From Alteromonas sp. 1_MG-2023 (GTDB lineage: Bacteria > Pseudomonadota > Gammaproteobacteria > Enterobacterales > Alteromonadaceae): a stretch of DNA of 64,000 bases. The translations under genes and the position numbers were made by a program. The stretch covers positions 124,001 to 188,000 of the forward strand of contig NZ_JAUOQH010000004.1 in NCBI RefSeq assembly GCF_030547075.1, read 5' to 3'. Of the stretch, positions 9,647 through 19,795 are shown piece after piece. The notes below the pieces were generated by a model. That model was given only the letters and a program-made list of their open reading frames with translations, was not told the origin of the DNA and did no database searches. Each line of letters begins with the position of its first letter. Within the stretch, counting starts at the first letter, position 1.

Positions 9647-10528
9647 ATGATTAAAAATATAGCGTTTATTGGACTAGGTAATATGGGTTCTGGCATGGCC
9701 AAGAACTTAGTGAAAAACGGCTTTAGTGTATTGGCATTTGATTTAAGTAACGAAGCCATGGCTGTCGCTAAAACCAATGGCTGTGAGTTAGCAGAATCAG
9801 CCGAGCAAGCGGTAAAAAACTGCGATGCAGTGGTCACTATGTTACCTGCAGGAAAGCATGTTAAAAGTATTTACGAAGACACTATTTTACCCAACGTGAA
9901 CGAGAGCACTTTGCTATTAGATTGTTCAACGATTGATGTCGCTACCGCTAAACTCGTGGGTGAAATGGCCCAAGCGAAATGCCTGCTAATGGTTGATGCG
10001 CCCGTATCTGGTGGCACAAAAGCGGCGGGTGACGGCACACTTACCTTTATGGTTGGGGGTGAAAAAGCAGCCTTTGAACAAGCTGAAAAAGTACTGTCGG
10101 CTATGGGTAAGAAAATTATTCATGCGGGTGACTGTGGCGCTGGGCAATCGGCTAAAATTTGCAACAATATGCTGCTTGGCGCCAGTATGATTGCTACGTG
10201 TGAAGCCTTTCAACTAGCTGAAAAATTAGCCTTAGATCCGCAAGTGTTTTTCGATATTGCGTCGAATGCGTCGGGGCAAACATGGTCGATGACCAGCTAC
10301 TGCCCAGTAAAAGGCGTAGGGCCAGCCAGCCCTGCTGATAATGATTTTGCGGGTGGTTTTGCTGCAGCGTTAATGTTGAAAGATTTAACCTTGGCCATGC
10401 AGGGCGCTGAATCGGTTGGGGCGAATGTTCCTATGGGTGAAAGAGCCGCTGAGCTGTATCGTGAGTATTGTGAAAAAGCACAAGAAAATGGTGGGCTGGA
10501 TTTTTCTTCTATCATTAAAACACTGTGA
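9647..10528 (+). CDS. mmsB: 3-hydroxyisobutyrate dehydrogenase
   Basis: An NAD-dependent dehydrogenase of 293 residues that oxidises 3-hydroxyisobutyrate to methylmalonate semialdehyde, the substrate of the preceding enzyme. The Rossmann motif IAFIGLGNMGSGMAKNL is at the N-terminus. The family substrate motif DAPVSGGTKAA (about 122-132) and the catalytic lysine in GAGQSAKICNNMLL (about 171) are present. A GTG in frame at 9635 is part of the ribosome binding site GTGGAG, so the start is ATG 9647, or ATG 9644 just before it. It lies 33 bases after mmsA, in one operon. Confidence 0.94.
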   Translation: MIKNIAFIGLGNMGSGMAKNLVKNGFSVLAFDLSNEAMAVAKTNGCELAESAEQAVKNCDAVVTMLPAGKHVKSIYEDTILPNVNESTLLLDCSTIDVATAKLVGEMAQAKCLLMVDAPVSGGTKAAGDGTLTFMVGGEKAAFEQAEKVLSAMGKKIIHAGDCGAGQSAKICNNMLLGASMIATCEAFQLAEKLALDPQVFFDIASNASGQTWSMTSYCPVKGVGPASPADNDFAGGFAAALMLKDLTLAMQGAESVGANVPMGERAAELYREYCEKAQENGGLDFSSIIKTL

Positions 10529-10650
10529 CAGCTTAGTTTTGTAAGTTAGCGCTATATTGAGTGTTTAAACCTAGCTTTTAAAATCAGCATGTTAAGCTAG
10601 CTTTCAGGCTAGTACTTCAAGCTGGTATGTTAATTCTGCACGTAAAATGA

Positions 10651-10683
10651 GTGCCGCTTCTTGCTATAGGGCGGCACCTTTTT
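10651..10683 (+). terminator. Rho-independent terminator after mmsAB
   Basis: Stem GTGCCGC / GCGGCAC with a 13-base loop, followed by CTTTTT. It is about 120 bases after the mmsB stop. The remaining bases of the 10529-10867 gap show no gene. Confidence 0.7.
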
Positions 10684-10867
10684 GTTTAGTATGCATCTTC
10701 ATTCACTCCTCCCTGAAAACCTTCGTAATTATTGATTTAGAACAATAGGTTTTTACGCGCCTTTTTATAAACTAAAAATGGTAGCACTAGCTGTCGCTGT
10801 GGCAGTTTCAGCAACTTTGTCACCACTCCCTCCAGTAAATATTGGTTATTTTTAAGGAAGCATTGCC

Positions 10868-11932
10868 GTGAAGACAGTGAAGAAGACCCCTTTTGTTTTG
10901 GTTTTTTTATTAATTCTATTACTGGTACTTGGCTATCGAGCCTTCTTCAGTGGCACTGAACTTGACGATGTTGTGTCGAGCAATGGCCGAATTGAAGCGA
11001 TTGAAATTGGGATCGCCGCCAAGGTCGCCGGCCGAGTAGAAACTATTCTTGTGGATGAAGGCGAACAGGTGGATGAAGGCATGTTAGTTGCCAAGCTAGA
11101 TACCACAACAATCAAAGGTCAGCTTCGCCAAGCTAATGCTCAGCGCGTGCAAGCGCAAAGTGCAGTAGCGGCAGCGAATATGGCGATTGCGCAGAGAGAA
11201 AGTGAAAAAGTAGCGCTAGAGGCAGCGTTGTTGCAAACCGAAGCAGAGTTAAAAGCAGCGGAAGCTCACGCTAGACGTACCAATGAGCTCTCTAAAACCG
11301 GCGCCGTGTCGAAGCAATTGGCGGAAGACAATTTAACCACGGTAGAAAGTGCGAAAGCGGCCGTGAATGCCGCGTCGGCCAGACTTGCTGCGGCAGACGC
11401 GACCATAGAAGCATCAAAGTCGCAGTATTCCTCAGCCAAAGCAGCGGTAACAGCTAGTGACGCCACTATTGCGCAAATAGAATCTGAAATAGACGATATG
11501 TTATTAAAAGCCCCGCGCAACGGGCGTATTCAATACCGTGTTGTGCAACCTGGTGAAGTGGTTGCTGCAGGTGGCCGAGTGCTAAGTCTTGTAGATTTAA
11601 CCAATGTTTATATGACGTTTTATTTGCCAGCGACTCAAGTAGGGCGACTTTCTATTGGCTCTGAAGCGCGCATTGTTTTAGATGCTGCATCGGATATTTC
11701 TATTCCTGCCAGTATTTCTTACGTGGCAGATGTCGCGCAATTTACCCCTCGCTCAGTTGAAACGCAAAGCGAGCGAGAAAAGCTGATGTTCAGAGTAAAA
11801 GCGCAAATACCAAAAGACTTGCTTCAAAAACATATCGAGAAAGTAAAAACAGGCCTGCCTGGCGTAGTATGGGTGAAGCTTGATGATAGCGCAGCGTGGC
11901 CAAGTGAAGTGCCTGAATTGGTCGCGCTATGA
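10868..11932 (+). CDS. HlyD-family membrane fusion protein (YhiI type)
   Basis: A periplasmic adaptor of 354 residues. There is one N-terminal membrane anchor (about 8-26, [19 protein letters not shown]), then a biotinyl-lipoyl-like half ([20 protein letters not shown]), an alanine-rich coiled-coil hairpin at about 80-205, the second lipoyl half ([19 protein letters not shown]) and a beta-barrel domain. Start GTG has AAGGAAG seven bases upstream. Its stop codon overlaps the next start (ATGA). Together with the following two genes it matches E. coli yhiI-rbbA-yhhJ in order and in length (about 355, 911 and 375 residues there). The role is inferred to be linking an inner-membrane ABC exporter to an outer-membrane channel; the cargo is unknown. 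Confidence 0.9.
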   Translation: MKTVKKTPFVLVFLLILLLVLGYRAFFSGTELDDVVSSNGRIEAIEIGIAAKVAGRVETILVDEGEQVDEGMLVAKLDTTTIKGQLRQANAQRVQAQSAVAAANMAIAQRESEKVALEAALLQTEAELKAAEAHARRTNELSKTGAVSKQLAEDNLTTVESAKAAVNAASARLAAADATIEASKSQYSSAKAAVTASDATIAQIESEIDDMLLKAPRNGRIQYRVVQPGEVVAAGGRVLSLVDLTNVYMTFYLPATQVGRLSIGSEARIVLDAASDISIPASISYVADVAQFTPRSVETQSEREKLMFRVKAQIPKDLLQKHIEKVKTGLPGVVWVKLDDSAAWPSEVPELVAL

Positions 11933-14730
11933 AAGACGTCATTACCTGCGAAGGTCTGACGGTTCACTACAAATCAACTACCGCCATCGCTAATATTTCA
12001 CTTCGAATTCCACGCGGTGCAACGGTAGGTTTTATTGGGCCTGATGGCGTAGGAAAATCTACCTTACTATCGCTAATTGCTGGTGAGCGGGCTTTGCAGC
12101 AAGGCTCACTTAATGTACTTGACGGAGACATGCGAGAGCGGGCCCACCGAAAAGCCATTTGCGCTGATATAGCTTACATGCCACAAGGCTTGGGTAAAAA
12201 TTTATATCCCACCTTGTCGGTGGAAGAAAACTTACAGTTTTTCGCCAAGCTATTTGGGCATGGGCGCGCCGAACGCCGCAAACGTATCGATAATTTAACC
12301 AAGCGTACTGGGTTGTTTCCTTTTTTATCTCGCCCTGCGGGCAAGTTATCTGGCGGCATGAAGCAAAAATTAGGCTTATGCTGCGCCCTTATTCACGACC
12401 CTAAGTTACTGATTTTAGATGAGCCTACAACAGGCGTAGATCCGTTAGCGCGCAGTCAGTTTTGGCGCCTAATCGCCGATATTCGAAAAGGTGGCGCTGG
12501 TAAAGCGCAATCGGACTTAACCGTGCTGGTTGCTACTGCGTATATGGATGAAGCGCAGCAATTTGAACACCTTATTGCCATGAATGATGGCAAGGTACTC
12601 GCTACGGGTACGCCGCAAGAGCTGCTAGCGAAAACCCAAACCGATAATCTAGAATCGGCATTTATTGCATTATTGCCCGAATCGATAAGACGCAAACACC
12701 TGCCCGTTGTTATTACTCCCATAGATGACAGTGCTCACGCGCCTATTGCCATAGAGGCGAAAAACCTCACCATGAAGTTTGGTGATTTTACTGCGGTAGA
12801 TAACGTGAGTTTTTCTATTCAAAAAGGCGAGATATTTGGTTTTCTGGGGTCGAACGGCTGCGGTAAATCTACCACCATGAAAATGCTAACCGGGTTATTG
12901 CCACAAACGTCTGGCGAAGCATGGATGTTAGGCAGTGTGTTAGATCCGAACGACATTGCCACGCGATACCGCGTGGGCTATATGTCACAAAGCTTTTCCT
13001 TGTATACCGAGCTTACCGTTGAGCAAAATTTGGTATTACACGCGCGGCTATTTACCCAGGGCAATACGCAAGATAGCAAGCAGCGAGAGGCGCGCGTGCA
13101 AGAGATGCTTGAGCGTTTTTCATTAAGTCATCACAAAGATGCGTTGCCCGCATCGCTACCGTTAGGGTTGCGTCAACGGTTGTCGTTGGCAGTGGCCATG
13201 GTACACAAACCTGAAGTACTGATTCTAGATGAACCCACATCCGGGGTTGATCCTATCGCAAGGGATAACTTCTGGCGCTTGCTGATTAGCTTAGCCAGGG
13301 AAGATGGAGTGACTATCTTTATTTCCACGCACTTTATGAACGAAGCGGCAAGGTGCGATCGCATTTCGCTTATGCACGCAGGCAAGGTGCTAGTAACCGA
13401 TTCGCCGGCGGCCATTGTGGCCCACAAACAAGCTTCTACATTAGAAGAAGCGTTTATCGCCTACTTAGAAGCCGCGCAGCCAAGTAAAGACATTACTCAA
13501 AGTGAAAAGGCTCAAAGTGGGGAGGCCGAGGGCAAGAAAGAAAGCTTGCCGAGCCCAAGAGTATATTCGAACTCGAGTCGCTCAGAAGCAAAAACTGACC
13601 GCTACAAGCAGTCGCTACAACGTTTAATGAGTTATGCGACCCGTGAAACGCTGGAGTTAATGCGCGATCCTATTCGCTTAACCATGGCATTCTTGGGTTC
13701 TATCGTGCTAATGGTGGTGATTGGTTATGGTATCACCATGGATGTTGAAGACTTACAGTACGCGGTCTTCGACCGTGATAAGTCGGCCATTAGTGAGCAA
13801 TACACCAATAGCCTTGCGGGTTCGCGGTATTTCATTACTCAGCCTGATATCACGAGCTATGAAGATATGGACAGGCGCATGAAAAGTGGTGAGTTGTCAC
13901 TTGCCATCGAAATACCACCTGATTTTGGTCAAAAGCTACATAAAGGTGAAGAAGTAGAAATTGGCGCATGGATAGATGGCTCGATGCCCTCTAGAGCCGA
14001 AACCATTGAAGGTTATGTTGAAGGCATTCACTTAACCTGGTTGTTAGAACAAGCTTCTCTGATGAGCACGACCACTTCTACCTCGCTTGTCGATGTGCAG
14101 TCTCGCTATTTGTATAACCCCGATATTAAAAGCCTAGTGGCCATTGTACCTGCGGTTATTCCAATGTTATTGCTGATGATACCGGCGTTGCTTACTTCAT
14201 TAGCCGTGGTGCGAGAAAAAGAGCTCGGCTCAATCATTAATTTGTATGTAACCCCGGTATCAAAATTGGAGTTCTTGGTAGGTAAACAACTGCCTTACAT
14301 TATGACTTCTTTTGTCAGCTTTATCTTACTGGTACTCGTGGCGGTATATTTTTTCAATATACCCCTTAAAGGTGATGTGTTCGCGTTTTCCATTATCGCA
14401 TTATTGTTTGTGAGCTTTTCCACCAGTTTTGGTTTGCTGGCATCTGTTTTTACTAATAGCCAAATTGCCGCCATTCTACTTACCACCATTGGCACCATGG
14501 TGCCCTCGGTTCAATTTGCAGGCATGATCACGCCGGTTTCAGCACTAGAGGGCGCAGGTAAAATCATTGGCGAAGTGCACCCCATAAGTTACTTCTTATT
14601 GGCCAGTCGGGGCATTTTTAGTAAAGGGCTGAGCTTTGGTTCATTAGATTTCGCGGTTTTCGTCATAGTGATTAGCATTCCCATTACCCTTTGGTTGTCA
14701 GTGGTGCTACTTAAGAAGCAGGAGCGCTAA
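11929..14730 (+). CDS. Double ABC ATPase fused to ABC-2 permease (RbbA/YhiH type)
   Basis: A 933-residue fusion. ABC domain 1 (about 1-250) has Walker [10 protein letters not shown], signature [12 protein letters not shown] and Walker [17 protein letters not shown] domain 2 (about 275-515) has Walker [10 protein letters not shown], Walker [14 protein letters not shown] and a degenerate signature, [13 protein letters not shown] charged linker at about 520-560 leads to an ABC-2 permease with one transmembrane helix near 583, a large periplasmic loop and five or so C-terminal helices. The E. coli homologue is known as ribosome-associated ATPase RbbA, but the fused permease and the neighbours point to export. 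It overlaps the upstream gene by four bases and is followed after three bases by the second permease. Confidence 0.92.
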   Translation: MKDVITCEGLTVHYKSTTAIANISLRIPRGATVGFIGPDGVGKSTLLSLIAGERALQQGSLNVLDGDMRERAHRKAICADIAYMPQGLGKNLYPTLSVEENLQFFAKLFGHGRAERRKRIDNLTKRTGLFPFLSRPAGKLSGGMKQKLGLCCALIHDPKLLILDEPTTGVDPLARSQFWRLIADIRKGGAGKAQSDLTVLVATAYMDEAQQFEHLIAMNDGKVLATGTPQELLAKTQTDNLESAFIALLPESIRRKHLPVVITPIDDSAHAPIAIEAKNLTMKFGDFTAVDNVSFSIQKGEIFGFLGSNGCGKSTTMKMLTGLLPQTSGEAWMLGSVLDPNDIATRYRVGYMSQSFSLYTELTVEQNLVLHARLFTQGNTQDSKQREARVQEMLERFSLSHHKDALPASLPLGLRQRLSLAVAMVHKPEVLILDEPTSGVDPIARDNFWRLLISLAREDGVTIFISTHFMNEAARCDRISLMHAGKVLVTDSPAAIVAHKQASTLEEAFIAYLEAAQPSKDITQSEKAQSGEAEGKKESLPSPRVYSNSSRSEAKTDRYKQSLQRLMSYATRETLELMRDPIRLTMAFLGSIVLMVVIGYGITMDVEDLQYAVFDRDKSAISEQYTNSLAGSRYFITQPDITSYEDMDRRMKSGELSLAIEIPPDFGQKLHKGEEVEIGAWIDGSMPSRAETIEGYVEGIHLTWLLEQASLMSTTTSTSLVDVQSRYLYNPDIKSLVAIVPAVIPMLLLMIPALLTSLAVVREKELGSIINLYVTPVSKLEFLVGKQLPYIMTSFVSFILLVLVAVYFFNIPLKGDVFAFSIIALLFVSFSTSFGLLASVFTNSQIAAILLTTIGTMVPSVQFAGMITPVSALEGAGKIIGEVHPISYFLLASRGIFSKGLSFGSLDFAVFVIVISIPITLWLSVVLLKKQER

Positions 14731-14733
14731 GTC

Positions 14734-15855
14734 ATGAAACTTAATAATGTATTGCACCTTAGTGTAAAAGAGTTGTGGAGCTTACTACGCGACCCTGTGA
14801 TGTTGGTGCTTATTTTTTATGTATTCACCTTAAACATTTATACCGCGGCCACAGCGGTACCTGAGTCTTTGCATAATGCGCCAATTGCATTTGTAGATCA
14901 CGACCGTTCACAGCTTTCTTATCGGGTAATAGACGGCTTTGTGCCTCCCTATTTCTTAACTCCCGACATTATTACAGAACAAGAGGTGAACCCCAGCTTA
15001 GATACAGGCAAGTACACCTTTGTCGTGACCATACCCCCTGAATTTGAAAAGGATGTAATGAAAGGGTCGGTACCTGATGTGCAAGTTAACGTGGATGCTA
15101 CCCGAATTAGCCAGGCGTTTACTGGCAATGGTTATATTACTGAAATTATCGGCGAGGAAGTGGCTGCCTATGTGGCTGGGTATAAGTCAGAAACCAGCTA
15201 CACAGTAGACTTAATTATGCGAGCGCGGTTTAACCCAGGCTTAGAAAGTTTCTGGTTTGGCTCTGTGATGGAGCTTATTAATGCGGTGACTATGATTGCC
15301 ATTATTTTATCTGGGGCGGCGCTTATTCGAGAAAAAGAGCGGGGCACGGTAGAGCACTTATTGGCAATGCCCGTATCAAGCAGTGAAATTATGCTATCGA
15401 AAATAGCGGCCACGTTGCTGGTGGTTTGGTTGGCTACACTCATGTCGGTGTATGTTGTCATTCAATATGTTTTAGGCGTTCCGATTAATGGCGATGTGTG
15501 GTTATTTATGGTGGCGGTAGCTATTCACCTGTTTGCGGTGAGTAGTTTAGGTATATTCATGGCCACCATTGCGCGGTCTATGCCCCAGTTCGGATTATTG
15601 CTTATTTTAGTGTTACTGCCTCTTCAGCTGCTTTCTGGTGGTGTAACAGCAAGAGAAAGTATGCCTGACTTAATCCAAAATATTATGCTTATTGCGCCTA
15701 ATACTCACTTTGTTATGGCATCACAAGGTGTGCTGTACAGAGGAGCTGGGCTAAGTGTGGTGTACCCTCAACTTATTGCGTTAACTGTTATTGGGGGGGT
15801 ATTTTATTATATTGCTCTGCGCCGCTTCAAAAGCACCGTGGGTAGCATGGCGTAA
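14734..15855 (+). CDS. ABC-2 type permease (YhhJ type)
   Basis: A 373-residue integral membrane protein of the ABC-2 family. There is one N-terminal helix at about 20-40, a periplasmic domain (ending near residue 165) and five or six helices from about 175 to the end, including the conserved cytoplasmic motif ALIREKERGTVEHLLAMPVS. It is probably the second permease half for the preceding double ATPase. ATG lies three bases after the previous stop. Substrate unknown. Confidence 0.9.
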   Translation: MKLNNVLHLSVKELWSLLRDPVMLVLIFYVFTLNIYTAATAVPESLHNAPIAFVDHDRSQLSYRVIDGFVPPYFLTPDIITEQEVNPSLDTGKYTFVVTIPPEFEKDVMKGSVPDVQVNVDATRISQAFTGNGYITEIIGEEVAAYVAGYKSETSYTVDLIMRARFNPGLESFWFGSVMELINAVTMIAIILSGAALIREKERGTVEHLLAMPVSSSEIMLSKIAATLLVVWLATLMSVYVVIQYVLGVPINGDVWLFMVAVAIHLFAVSSLGIFMATIARSMPQFGLLLILVLLPLQLLSGGVTARESMPDLIQNIMLIAPNTHFVMASQGVLYRGAGLSVVYPQLIALTVIGGVFYYIALRRFKSTVGSMA

Positions 15856-15868
15856 TCAGTTTAAGTTA

Positions 15869-15900
15869 GGTCACGCTAAAGTGATTACTATAGCGTGACC
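15869..15900. terminator. Hairpin between convergent genes
   Basis: GGTCACGCTA and its exact reverse complement TAGCGTGACC are separated by 12 bases, between the ends of two convergent genes. It has no strong T-run on either side. A shared bidirectional terminator is likely from its position. Confidence 0.6.
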
Positions 15901-15908
15901 AACAGCGC

Positions 15909-17129
15909 TTACTGATATTTTCTAAGCTCTATGCGAGACACCATGCCTTTGTGTACTTCATCAGGGCCATCGGCCAATCGAAGTGCCCGAGCGCCTGCAG
16001 CAAATCGCGCTAATGGGAAGTCACTGCACATGCCGGCACCACCGTGGATTTGAAGTGCCATATCTACTACCGATTGCAGCATATTAGGTACCACCACTTT
16101 TATAGCAGATATTTCTGTCATGGCGTGTTTTACCCCAAGGTTGTCTATCTTCCATGCGGCATGAAGGGTTAGCAATCTTGCTTGTTCTATGGCCATACGG
16201 GCTTCAGCAACACGCTCTAAATTTCCGCCTAAACGAATAATAGGCTTACCAAAAGCGACCCGTTCGTGACCACGTTTAAGGGCAAGTTCAAGTGACTTTT
16301 CAGCCATGCCGATAGCTCGCATGCAGTGGTGGATACGACCTGGACCTAAGCGACCTTGAGCAATAGCAAAGCCTTTACCTAGCCCCATCACCAGATTTTC
16401 TTTGCTTACGCGCACATTATCAAAATGCATTTCACCATGGCCATAAGGTGCATCGTAATCGCCATAAGCATCAAGCATGCGGGTAACCGTAATTCCCGGT
16501 GTATCTAGCGGAACAATTACCATGCTATGGCGGCTGTGTTTATCGTTTTCAGGATTAGATAAGCCCATAAATATAGTAAACGCAGCATTAGGATGACCTA
16601 AGCCAGTAGACCACCATTTTTTACCGTTGATCACCACATCATCGCCATCTTCAATAATGGTCGCCGCCATGTTAGTAGCATCTGAAGAGGCTACATCGGG
16701 CTCAGTCATGCCAAACACAGAGCGTATTTCGCCTGCTAGCAGGGGGGTTAGCCATTTGGCTTTTTGGGCTTCGTTCCCGAAGTGATAAAGCACTTCCATA
16801 TTGCCCGTATCTGGCGCATTACAATTGAAAATTTCAGGAGCAAACTGATACCTACCCATGCGTTCAGCCATAGGGGCATACTCTAGTGTGGTGAGCCCTT
16901 TACCCAGCTCAGCATCAGGTAAAAACAAATTGGCTAACCCTGCCTCGCGGGCTTTTTGTTTTAGTGCCTCGGTACCTGGGTGTAACTTCCACTTTTTCCA
17001 ATCACCATGATGGTTCTCTTTGTGATGAAAATCATAAACTTCGTTTTCAATCGGCTCGATATGCTCAGCAATAAATGCATCAAGTTTTTCGAGTAGGGCG
17101 TTTGTTTTATCGTTGTGCGAAAAATCCAT
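15909..17129 (-). CDS. Acyl-CoA dehydrogenase (ACAD10/11-like)
   Basis: An FAD-dependent acyl-CoA dehydrogenase of 406 residues. It shows the flavin-contact motif FGMTEPDVASSDATN at about 140-155, INGKKWWSTGLGHP, and the C-terminal QIHGGAGMCSDFPLA with ADGPDEVH. The pattern fits the ACAD10/11-like subgroup, which often acts on branched, long-chain or modified acyl chains, rather than classical short-chain enzymes. It should pass electrons to ETF. It is monocistronic and is transcribed divergently from the LysR gene at 17342, which may control it. The exact substrate is unknown. Confidence 0.92.
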   Translation of the reverse strand: MDFSHNDKTNALLEKLDAFIAEHIEPIENEVYDFHHKENHHGDWKKWKLHPGTEALKQKAREAGLANLFLPDAELGKGLTTLEYAPMAERMGRYQFAPEIFNCNAPDTGNMEVLYHFGNEAQKAKWLTPLLAGEIRSVFGMTEPDVASSDATNMAATIIEDGDDVVINGKKWWSTGLGHPNAAFTIFMGLSNPENDKHSRHSMVIVPLDTPGITVTRMLDAYGDYDAPYGHGEMHFDNVRVSKENLVMGLGKGFAIAQGRLGPGRIHHCMRAIGMAEKSLELALKRGHERVAFGKPIIRLGGNLERVAEARMAIEQARLLTLHAAWKIDNLGVKHAMTEISAIKVVVPNMLQSVVDMALQIHGGAGMCSDFPLARFAAGARALRLADGPDEVHKGMVSRIELRKYQ

Positions 17130-17341
17130 GACTATCCTCGGGTGTTTAACCAGCGGTTATTAGCGTAAATGCGATGGGTAATAAATTTGATAGCTATAGA
17201 GTAGTTTAGTTATTAGAATGAATGAAATGAAACTTGGTCTCGTAGTATTGTGAATTTTATTCATTATGGCGGGTGTGCCATTGAGCCTTTCTTTGTGTTG
17301 TTTTTAATTTGAAGATTGTGGGTATGAAAGGATGATTCTTT

Positions 17342-18247
17342 ATGCATGATAATCGGCAGTTTGAAAAGTTAGACTTAAACTTGCTCAAAGTGTTTGAAGC
17401 TTTGTGGCAACAGCGCAACATGACCCATGCCGCTGAGTCACTGCATATTACCCCATCAGCCGTTAGCCATGCCATGCGACGGTTTCGCGAAATTCTTGGT
17501 GACCCACTATTTGCGCGTGAAAAAAATCACATGTTGCCTACCGCCGCCTGCGAACGTTTAGCACCTCAAATACTTGAAGCGTTGGCCAATATTCGCCGTG
17601 CATTAAGTGAATTTACTGTTTTTAATCCAGCTCACAGCCATCAGCGCTTTGTTATTGCTATGCAGGAATCTCTGGAGCTCAGTGTATTACCTGCGCTATT
17701 GGCAAAACTAGAAGTGCATGCGCCTAATGTTGAAATCGTCAGTGCGCGATTAAATCGTGACACCATGGTGGCCGATTTAAGCAATCGTAATTTACATTTG
17801 GTTGTAGATATAGGTAGGCCTATTTCAGCGCCGGTTGAACATTGCCTACTTACCCGTGATAACTACGCGGTGCTAATGAATACTAAACATCCATTGCGAG
17901 ACAGCTTGAGTGCAGAAGCGTATTTAGAGGCGCGTCATATTACGGTGTCGAACCGAATAAAAGGAGCATCAGTAGAGGAAATCGCCCTACAACAATTGGG
18001 CATAAGCCGGCCTTCGCTGTGGCGGTGCCAAAACTATCGAGCCGCGGCTGAGGTAACCGCGAACACGGCTGCATTGTTAACTTTACCCGGTTCGATTGCC
18101 AATGCACTTGCAGATGACAGTTTAAGTATTGCCGCATTGCCTTTCGAGTTACCTGCATTGGAAACCCACCTGTACTGGCATCAACATCAAGAAGGTGAGC
18201 CTGGGTTAATGTGGCTTAAATCTCTCGTATTACAATTGTTCGCCTGA
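17342..18247 (+). CDS. LysR-family regulator
   Basis: A 301-residue LysR-type regulator. The helix-turn-helix spans about 10-65 (LLKVFEALWQQRNMTHAAES, then HITPSAVSHAMRRFRE) and an effector-binding domain follows from about 95. ATG has AAGGA at about ten bases. It lies divergent to the acyl-CoA dehydrogenase gene across a 212-base gap and upstream of a metallo-beta-lactamase fold gene in the same direction; either could be its target. The DLNLLKVFEALWQQRNMTHAAE pattern is of the NodD/LinR-like branch. Confidence 0.91.
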   Translation: MHDNRQFEKLDLNLLKVFEALWQQRNMTHAAESLHITPSAVSHAMRRFREILGDPLFAREKNHMLPTAACERLAPQILEALANIRRALSEFTVFNPAHSHQRFVIAMQESLELSVLPALLAKLEVHAPNVEIVSARLNRDTMVADLSNRNLHLVVDIGRPISAPVEHCLLTRDNYAVLMNTKHPLRDSLSAEAYLEARHITVSNRIKGASVEEIALQQLGISRPSLWRCQNYRAAAEVTANTAALLTLPGSIANALADDSLSIAALPFELPALETHLYWHQHQEGEPGLMWLKSLVLQLFA

Positions 18248-18310
18248 TATTGTCGTTTTATGTAATGTTTGCTAGTATTTCTGATTCGTTGCTTATAACT
18301 GACATGCTGT

Positions 18311-19114
18311 ATGCCAATCACAAGCAACAATTTCAATATCGCGAGTACCTTAATGAAGCTTCACACCATTTCTGGTTATATTCAGCATATCTACCTTGCA
18401 GAGCATGAGCACGGCTTACTGCTACTAGATGGGTGTAGCCGTGCAGATGTGGAAACGGTGAGCCAATTTATAACTGATACCTTGTGCCGCCCATTAAGTG
18501 ATTTAAAACTGATCGTAGTGACACATATGCACCCCGATCATGCGGGTGGTGCAGTTCGACTAAAAGCGTTAACAGGTGCTCCCATTGCAGCGCACCCAAA
18601 AGCAAAGAATTGGTATACAGGATTCATGGGAAGAGCATCCCACGTTATTGATTTAGGGCTAACGTGGTGGGTGGCTAATCGCATTGGAAAGCAACGTGAA
18701 AGTATTTGGTATAACCCTGTGTTACGGGCTGATATTTTGCTTGAAGACGAGCAAAGCCTACCCCTATTCAATGAATGGAAAGTGCTTTATTCGCCTGGGC
18801 ACACCGATCACGACATTAGCATTATGCACAAGCCTACCCGGCAAGCGTATGTTGCGGATTTGCTGGTGAAGGTAAAAGGTGAGTTAGTACCACCTTATCC
18901 TCTATGTCATCCAAATCAGTACCGGAAGTCGTTACAACGCATTGCTCAGTCGTCGATAGAAACGATTTTCTGCGCTCATGTGGCACCGGTACAGTTGGTT
19001 GATATTCCCTTTGACCACGTTATCGAGAATGCGCCAACCCTGCCAAAGAATCACTGGCATTCAGCCAAAAACCGAATCAATCGGAAGCTGTTTGGCAAAA
19101 CCGCTCAGCATTAG
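18311..19114 (+). CDS. Metallo-beta-lactamase fold hydrolase
   Basis: A 267-residue MBL-fold metal-dependent hydrolase. The signature HMHPDHAGG gives the first metal ligands (about residue 75). Later ligands are the histidine of LYSPGHTDHDISI and a C-terminal region with FCAHVAP. There is no signal peptide, so it is cytoplasmic. The start could be ATG 18311 or ATG 18353 (MKLHTISGYI); neither has a strong ribosome binding site and conservation would decide. The family includes glyoxalase II, lactonases and thioesterases; the substrate cannot be told here. Confidence 0.88.
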   Translation: MPITSNNFNIASTLMKLHTISGYIQHIYLAEHEHGLLLLDGCSRADVETVSQFITDTLCRPLSDLKLIVVTHMHPDHAGGAVRLKALTGAPIAAHPKAKNWYTGFMGRASHVIDLGLTWWVANRIGKQRESIWYNPVLRADILLEDEQSLPLFNEWKVLYSPGHTDHDISIMHKPTRQAYVADLLVKVKGELVPPYPLCHPNQYRKSLQRIAQSSIETIFCAHVAPVQLVDIPFDHVIENAPTLPKNHWHSAKNRINRKLFGKTAQH

Positions 19115-19224
19115 TGGGTTCAGTAAAAGTGCATATTGCAAAAGTGCTAAAGCGGCCGTATGTAAAGCGCTATAGCCGCAGCCGCTTAGAGGCAAGACAG
19201 CACACTATGTTCGTATAACGTATA

Positions 19225-19569
19225 TTACCCTTGGGTAAATTGCTCGTAGGCTAACATAGCATCGGCAGCGTACATCAGTGAGGGGCCGCCACCCATATAA
19301 ATGGCCATTCCTAAAGTCTCTTCTAACTCTTCTTTCGTTACGTCTAAATCAACCAGTGCTTTTACGTGAAAGCCAATACAGCCGTCGCACCGCGTTGAAA
19401 TGCCAATGGCTAATGCAATGAGCTCTTTGGTTTTTTTATCTAGCGCGCCGTCTTGAGTTGCCGCTTTCGCCATGGCCGAAAACCCTTGCATGGTGTCGGG
19501 TATGCCAGCACGAAGAGACTTCATGTTATCTGAAATGCGTTTAGTAATATCTGGGTATGACTTGCTCAT
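19225..19569 (-). CDS. Carboxymuconolactone decarboxylase / AhpD-like protein
   Basis: A small protein of 114 residues in the carboxymuconolactone decarboxylase-like family. The AhpD-type redox motif is intact: CDGCIGFHVKA, that is CxxC followed by His three residues later, after the conserved upstream glutamate region. It probably works as a peroxidase-linked or alkylhydroperoxidase-like redox protein; it is not a true decarboxylase by sequence. The frame stays open to 19650, but ATG 19569 (MSKSYPD) has AAAGGT upstream and begins the conserved part. An AT-rich palindrome lies about 60 bases upstream. Confidence 0.88.
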   Translation of the reverse strand: MSKSYPDITKRISDNMKSLRAGIPDTMQGFSAMAKAATQDGALDKKTKELIALAIGISTRCDGCIGFHVKALVDLDVTKEELEETLGMAIYMGGGPSLMYAADAMLAYEQFTQG

Positions 19570-19629
19570 TTTTTTTACCTTTTGATTATTGAATACAAAG
19601 ACTAAGCACAAGTACAAAGATTTTAATAT

Positions 19630-19647
19630 GCATATAATCATATATGC
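19630..19647. promoter_or_regulatory. AT-rich palindrome upstream of the AhpD-like gene
   Basis: GCATATA-ATCA-TATATGC is a perfect 7-4-7 inverted repeat 61 bases upstream of the ATG at 19569. It could be an operator for the AhpD-like gene; no regulator is assigned. Confidence 0.35.
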
Positions 19648-19795
19648 CACCGCGCCATATATGGGTCAATATAGATTATGGCGAAATGGTGTAAGTTGTA
19701 ACAAAACGTGCAATATACTTGTCTTACATCAAATAATGACCACATTATGTAAAGCAGCACATGCCTACGTGTGAATAAAAGGAAACGGGTTACCC

